DNA of 36,772 nucleotides from Actinomycetes bacterium (GTDB lineage Bacteria > Actinomycetota > Acidimicrobiia > Acidimicrobiales > Microtrichaceae), in assembly GCA_029782335.1 (NCBI GenBank), contig JAKOVA010000022.1, positions 1 to 36,772 of the forward strand, written 5' to 3'. The notes beneath the pieces were generated by a model. It was not told where the DNA came from. It worked only from the letters and a program-made list of their open reading frames with translations, and searched no databases. Below, in pieces: positions 33,336 through 36,772 of this stretch. Positions within the stretch are counted from its first letter, which is position 1; every line of letters starts with the position of its first letter. A program made the translations under genes and the position numbers.

Positions 33336-35831
33336 GTGCAAAAGTTCTGGTCGTATCTCGCCGTCCAGTTGGGCAAACACGCGGGGATCGTGTCGGTCGT
33401 CGGTTTGGCGGTCACGCTGGGGTTGGGCCTGGGGATCACGCAGCTCAAGTTCGCGACCGGCCAGGACAGCTACCTGAACAAGAGCGAACAGATCTACAAG
33501 GACAACGTCGCCTATCAGCGGCTCTTCGGCGGCCAGGCGATGTTGTCGGTGATCTCGATGACCGACGGCCACAAGGTCGAAGAACTGTTCGACGCCGCCG
33601 GCCAGGAACGTTTCCGGCGAATGGCCAAAGAGCTGACCACCGGCAAGGACGCGCCGACCCAGAACGTCATCACCCCTCTGACGGCGCTCGAGTTCTCCAA
33701 CAACCTCGTCACCGCCGACGGCGGGATCACCAACAGCGTGGCCGGCAAGGCACTGCTCGGTGCGGCGAACGCGGCGACGGCGTCGGGTGACACCGCCGCC
33801 GGCGAGGCGCGCCTCGCGGACTCGCTCACCACGCTCGGGCGAGTCAACGCGGTGCCCGAAGCGCAGCGCACGCTCGACAACCCCGAGTGGGTGAAGTTCC
33901 TCCTCTACGACAACCAGGGCAACGTTCGCAAGGCGCTCAAGCCGTTCTTCGCGAACGACCACACTGCACAGGTCATCTCGCGGCTCCACGGCAACCAGTC
34001 GATCGATGTCGAGGGCGAGGAGGCCGGCGCGGTACAAGCGTCCGCGAAGCGGAACCTCGTCTTCGACAACGCAAAGGTGACCACCACCGGGGCATCGGTG
34101 TTGTTGCGTGACATCAACCACTATCTGCGTGGCGGCATGTTGACCCTCGGCGGGATCGCGGTGGCGATCATGGTCGTGATCCTCCTGCTGCTCTTCAGCG
34201 TGCGATGGCGACTGCTCCCGCTCCTGGTGGTGCTCGTCGGCTGTATCTGGGCGTTCGGTCTCGCCGGGTATCTGGGGATCCCACTCACGATCGTCACCAT
34301 CGCCGGGCTGCCGGTGTTGTTGGGCGTCGGGATCGACTACGCGATCCAGATGCACGCCCGCGTCGAGGAGGAGGTCATCCTCGACCGGTCGCCGGCTCCC
34401 ATCCAGGAAACCGCCCGCAACCTGGGGCCGGCCCTGTTGGTGGTGACCTTCGACGCGATCTTCGCGTTCGTGGCCCTGCGCTTCGCAAAGGTGCCGATGA
34501 TCCGCGAGTTCGGTCTCCTGCTCGCCGTCGGGATCGCGGTCATCTGCTTCGGCTCCATCATCATTCCCCTCGCCACGCTTGGGATCCGCGAGTACAAGAG
34601 CCCGACGAAGGGCAAGGACTTCCGTGAGGGGGCGCTGGGCCGATTCGTCGTGAAGCTCGGCGCACTGCCGGCTCGAGCCGCGATTCCGCTGGTGGCGCTC
34701 AGCATCGGGGTGTTCGCCTGGGGCATCCTCGTCGAGGGCGACCTCGTCATCCAGACCGACCCGGTGAAGTGGGTCAACCAGTCCTCGCAGGTCATCCACG
34801 ATCTCGACACCATCGAGGACGAACTCGGCGGCGCCAACGAAATGGGCGTCTACATCCAGGGCGATCACGACCTCCTCAGCGACCAGGCCACGATCGACTA
34901 CGTGGACGCGTTCGAACGAAAGTTCGCGACGGATCGGCGTGTCGTGTTCGCGACCAGCCTGCTCACCACCGTGCGCGACCTGATGTATGTGCCGGGGACG
35001 CCCGACGCGACGCCGACGGCGGCCGATCTGCAGGGGGCCTACGAGGTTGCGCCGCGCGACATCCAGTTGTCGGTCGTGGCGGACGGGGGCCGGGCGCTCA
35101 ACACGGTGTATCTCACCGTTCCGGGTTCGCTGAAGCGTCAGGAGGGCCTCGTCAACGCGATCCGAGCCGATGTCCGGGCGAACCGACCGCCCGAGCAACT
35201 GAAGCTCACGCCCTCGGGCCTCGCGGTCGTGGGTGTCGGCCTGCTGAACAACCTGGAGTCGAACCGGATTCTGCTGACCTACCTGTCGATCGCGTTCGTC
35301 GGTCTGTTCCTGGCGGTGCGGTTGCGGTCGGTCGTTCGTTCCCTGTTGTCGCTGGTCCCCGTGTTGATTGCGGTCGGCTTGTCGTCAATCCTCGCGTGGG
35401 CGCTCGGTTGGCAGCTCAGTCCGATGACCGCGGTGGGTGGTCCGTTGGTGGTGGCGATCTGCACCGAGTTCACCTCGCTGATCCTGTTGCGTTTCATCGA
35501 GGAACGCGACCGAGGCGAGGCACCACGTGAAGCGGTCGACGTCACCGCCTCGCGGACCGGGCGCGCCTTCGTGGTTTCCGGTCTGACGGCGATCTCGGGC
35601 GTTGCGGTGCTCTCGCTGTCGTCGCTGCCGCTCCTGCACGACTTTGGTCGCATCGTTGCGATGAACGTTGCCGTCGCGCTGCTCTCCGCGCTCGTGGTCC
35701 TGCCGCCGATGCTCGTGTGGGCCGACAGTGGGAAGCACCCGTGGGTGTCGCGGGGGATGTTGAAGCACCGTCACGATGTGGCGTCGGTGCCGACCGACTA
35801 CCAGCCGGCCGGCGGGCCTCCCGCCTCTTGA
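33336..35831 (+). CDS. MMPL/RND-family transporter
   Basis: An 831-aa membrane protein with two homologous halves and about 12 transmembrane helices: one near residues 15-35, a block from about 266 to 425, one at about 441-465, and a second block from about 640 to 805. The proton-relay/family motif GVGIDYAIQMHARVEEE is at about 329-345. Two large extracytoplasmic loops follow the first helix of each half. This layout is that of MMPL and hopanoid-type (HpnN) RND exporters, which move lipids or hydrophobic molecules to the outer face of the membrane. The cargo is unknown and no hopanoid or mycolate genes are nearby. GTG start with SD GGGGAGGG. Convergent with the EamA gene. Confidence 0.9.
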   Translation: MQKFWSYLAVQLGKHAGIVSVVGLAVTLGLGLGITQLKFATGQDSYLNKSEQIYKDNVAYQRLFGGQAMLSVISMTDGHKVEELFDAAGQERFRRMAKELTTGKDAPTQNVITPLTALEFSNNLVTADGGITNSVAGKALLGAANAATASGDTAAGEARLADSLTTLGRVNAVPEAQRTLDNPEWVKFLLYDNQGNVRKALKPFFANDHTAQVISRLHGNQSIDVEGEEAGAVQASAKRNLVFDNAKVTTTGASVLLRDINHYLRGGMLTLGGIAVAIMVVILLLLFSVRWRLLPLLVVLVGCIWAFGLAGYLGIPLTIVTIAGLPVLLGVGIDYAIQMHARVEEEVILDRSPAPIQETARNLGPALLVVTFDAIFAFVALRFAKVPMIREFGLLLAVGIAVICFGSIIIPLATLGIREYKSPTKGKDFREGALGRFVVKLGALPARAAIPLVALSIGVFAWGILVEGDLVIQTDPVKWVNQSSQVIHDLDTIEDELGGANEMGVYIQGDHDLLSDQATIDYVDAFERKFATDRRVVFATSLLTTVRDLMYVPGTPDATPTAADLQGAYEVAPRDIQLSVVADGGRALNTVYLTVPGSLKRQEGLVNAIRADVRANRPPEQLKLTPSGLAVVGVGLLNNLESNRILLTYLSIAFVGLFLAVRLRSVVRSLLSLVPVLIAVGLSSILAWALGWQLSPMTAVGGPLVVAICTEFTSLILLRFIEERDRGEAPREAVDVTASRTGRAFVVSGLTAISGVAVLSLSSLPLLHDFGRIVAMNVAVALLSALVVLPPMLVWADSGKHPWVSRGMLKHRHDVASVPTDYQPAGGPPAS

Positions 35832-35847
35832 TCCGGGCGGAGCTGCG

Positions 35848-35864
35848 CCGGCGTCACGCGCCGG
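35848..35864. terminator. Symmetric hairpin between convergent genes
   Basis: CCGGCG-TCACG-CGCCGG forms a 6-bp stem in the gap between the MMPL transporter stop and the EamA gene, overlapping the EamA stop. It could serve both directions. There is no T-tract on either side. Confidence 0.4.
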
Positions 35865-36687
35865 ACCACACCAGGCCGATCAGGCCGGCGAGGATGATCG
35901 CCGAGCAGACGAGCCGGCGGCGGCCCATGTGCTCGTGCAGCAGCAGCCATCCGGCGAGCGCGGCGAGCACCACCGACGACTCGCGCAGCATCGTCACATA
36001 CCCGACCGGTGCGTGACGGATCGCGACGAGCACGAGCGTGTAGGCGGCGACGCCGGCGATCCCCGAGAACAGGTACCGCCCGCCACGCTGAGGGATCGAT
36101 GCGAGCAGCTCACGGCTCCTGCCGCGTGCGACGCCGAGCGCTCCGATCGACACGCCGGTGCACGCCAACAGCGCTACTCCGTAGGACTGTCCGCTGGTCG
36201 CGATCCGAGCGCCGTGGGCGTCGATGACCGTGTACGAGCCGATCGTGACGGCGGTGAAGGCGGCCGAAACGAAGGAGTGTCGGCTTGGTCGCGTTCCGAC
36301 GAGGGCGGCCAACCCGGCGGCGACGACGGCGATCGCGATCCACGCTGCGAGACCGAGATGGTCCCCGAGGAACGCCACCCCGCCGACGGCGGCGACGATC
36401 GCGCCGCCGCCGCGTGCCAAGGGGTAGGCGAAGGAGAAATCCCCGTGCTCGTAGGCACGGATCAGGCCCGCCACGTATCCGACGTGCACCGTTGCGGACA
36501 GGGCGAGCCACGGGAGCGTGTCGAGGCCGGGGAGGCCGACGAGCGCGAGCAGGGCGGCGGAAACGACGCCGCCGAGGACGAACTGTCCGACGAGCGCGAG
36601 CTCACGGTCGTCCGCGGTCTTGGCGATGAGGTTCCACGAGGCGTGGAGCGCGGCCGCGGCGATCGCGAGGAGGGTCGCCGTCAGCAC
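35854..36687 (-). CDS. EamA/DMT-family transporter
   Basis: A 277-aa protein with about ten transmembrane helices in two repeats, the drug/metabolite transporter (EamA) plan. The first repeat begins LLAIAAAALHASWNLIAK and contains ARGGGAIVAAVGGVAFLGD (about residues 90-108); the second has HAPVGYVTMLRESSVVLAAL (about 225-244) and LLHEHMGRRRLVCSAIILAG (given in part, about 248-267). Likely an exporter or permease for a small metabolite in the cytoplasmic membrane; the substrate is unknown. The GTG at 36687 follows a TAGTGT element after exactly seven bases, predicting a leaderless mRNA. Confidence 0.88.
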   Translation of the reverse strand: MLTATLLAIAAAALHASWNLIAKTADDRELALVGQFVLGGVVSAALLALVGLPGLDTLPWLALSATVHVGYVAGLIRAYEHGDFSFAYPLARGGGAIVAAVGGVAFLGDHLGLAAWIAIAVVAAGLAALVGTRPSRHSFVSAAFTAVTIGSYTVIDAHGARIATSGQSYGVALLACTGVSIGALGVARGRSRELLASIPQRGGRYLFSGIAGVAAYTLVLVAIRHAPVGYVTMLRESSVVLAALAGWLLLHEHMGRRRLVCSAIILAGLIGLVWSGA

Positions 36688-36694
36688 GGGCGCG

Positions 36695-36700
36695 ACACTA
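36695..36700 (-). promoter_or_regulatory. Predicted -10 element (TAGTGT) for the EamA transporter, leaderless spacing
   Basis: On the minus strand TAGTGT is followed by CGCGCCC and the GTG start. No SD sequence. Confidence 0.6.
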
Positions 36701-36737
36701 CGGCCCCCCAGCCGCGGCGCCGATACCGAGCGCGGGG

Positions 36738-36772
36738 TTACCCGACGTCGAGGTCGAGGCCGATCGGGTTGA
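36738..36772 (-). CDS. Possible C-terminal end of a minus-strand gene (partial)
   Basis: The minus-strand frame entering from the right edge reads NPIGLDLDVG and stops with TAA at 36738. The residues and GC-ending codons look like a real protein end, but only ten codons are visible, so no function can be given. It would end about 40 bases before the EamA promoter. Confidence 0.35.
   Translation of the reverse strand, partial: NPIGLDLDVG

Noticed and set aside
33219-35198. 659-codon minus-strand frame opposite the MMPL transporter
   Set aside because: Rich in Arg, Asp, His and Gln with no family pattern; the plus strand encodes a convincing transporter over the same bases.

Overview
The window is GC-rich, densely packed bacterial chromosome, most likely from an actinobacterium of the Acidimicrobiia type. 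The evidence is the gene set and order: a division and cell-wall (dcw) cluster with ftsZ, sepF and divIVA but no ftsA; a MurE with the meso-diaminopimelate motif; the lspA-rluD-dnaE order; menaquinone-type MenC; and a proteasome activator (Bpa) ending in Tyr-Leu. GTG starts, 1-8 base gene overlaps and TANNNT -10 elements placed 6-7 bases before start codons fit the same group. The class-level assignment is inference. I see no phage, insertion sequence, CRISPR array, rRNA or tRNA.

Layout. 1-3004 (minus): a MoxR ATPase, a DUF58 protein and the start of a TgpA-like membrane protein, in overlapping order. 3052-7689: a ROK sugar kinase, an acyl-CoA dehydrogenase behind a 16-bp palindrome, a 91-aa unknown protein, menC, a convergent Nudix hydrolase and a lipoate ligase-like protein. 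7690-8091 is the only gene-free stretch above 300 bases; it is the mraZ leader and holds an 18-bp perfect palindrome. 8092-20023: mraZ-rsmH-ftsL-ftsI-murE-mraY-ftsW-murG-murC-murB-ftsQ, nearly all joined by short overlaps. 20120-26019: ftsZ, pgeF, sepF, divIVA, a DksA/TraR-like protein with an Ala-Lys-Pro tail, lspA and rluD. 25999-28218: an Rrf2 regulator, a phosphodiesterase-type hydrolase and bpa. 28350-33243: dnaE, an unknown 221-aa protein and a nitroreductase. 33336-36687: an MMPL/RND exporter and a convergent EamA transporter, followed by the last codons of another minus-strand gene.

How the genes work together. The central 17 kb encodes most of the route from UDP-MurNAc to lipid II (MurB, MurC, MurE, MraY, MurG), the septal synthase pair FtsW/FtsI, the FtsQ/FtsL scaffold, the Z-ring (FtsZ, SepF) and the polar organiser DivIVA. 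The two remaining Mur ligases, MurD and MurF, are absent: the junctions where they often sit are closed 4-base overlaps. The genes usually found between pgeF and divIVA in actinobacteria (yggS and yggT) are also absent.

Best leads: (1) seven transcription-unit starts have a TANNNT hexamer exactly 6-7 bases upstream of the start codon, which predicts leaderless mRNAs and fixes the starts of divIVA and the Rrf2 gene; (2) a dcw cluster without murD and murF; (3) two perfect palindromes, before the acyl-CoA dehydrogenase and before mraZ; (4) a DksA-like protein that has lost its zinc cysteines and carries a histone-H1-like tail; (5) a dnaE leader with two mutually exclusive pairings, one covering the start codon. 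I did not find a clearly new multi-gene system; most of the window is housekeeping DNA.
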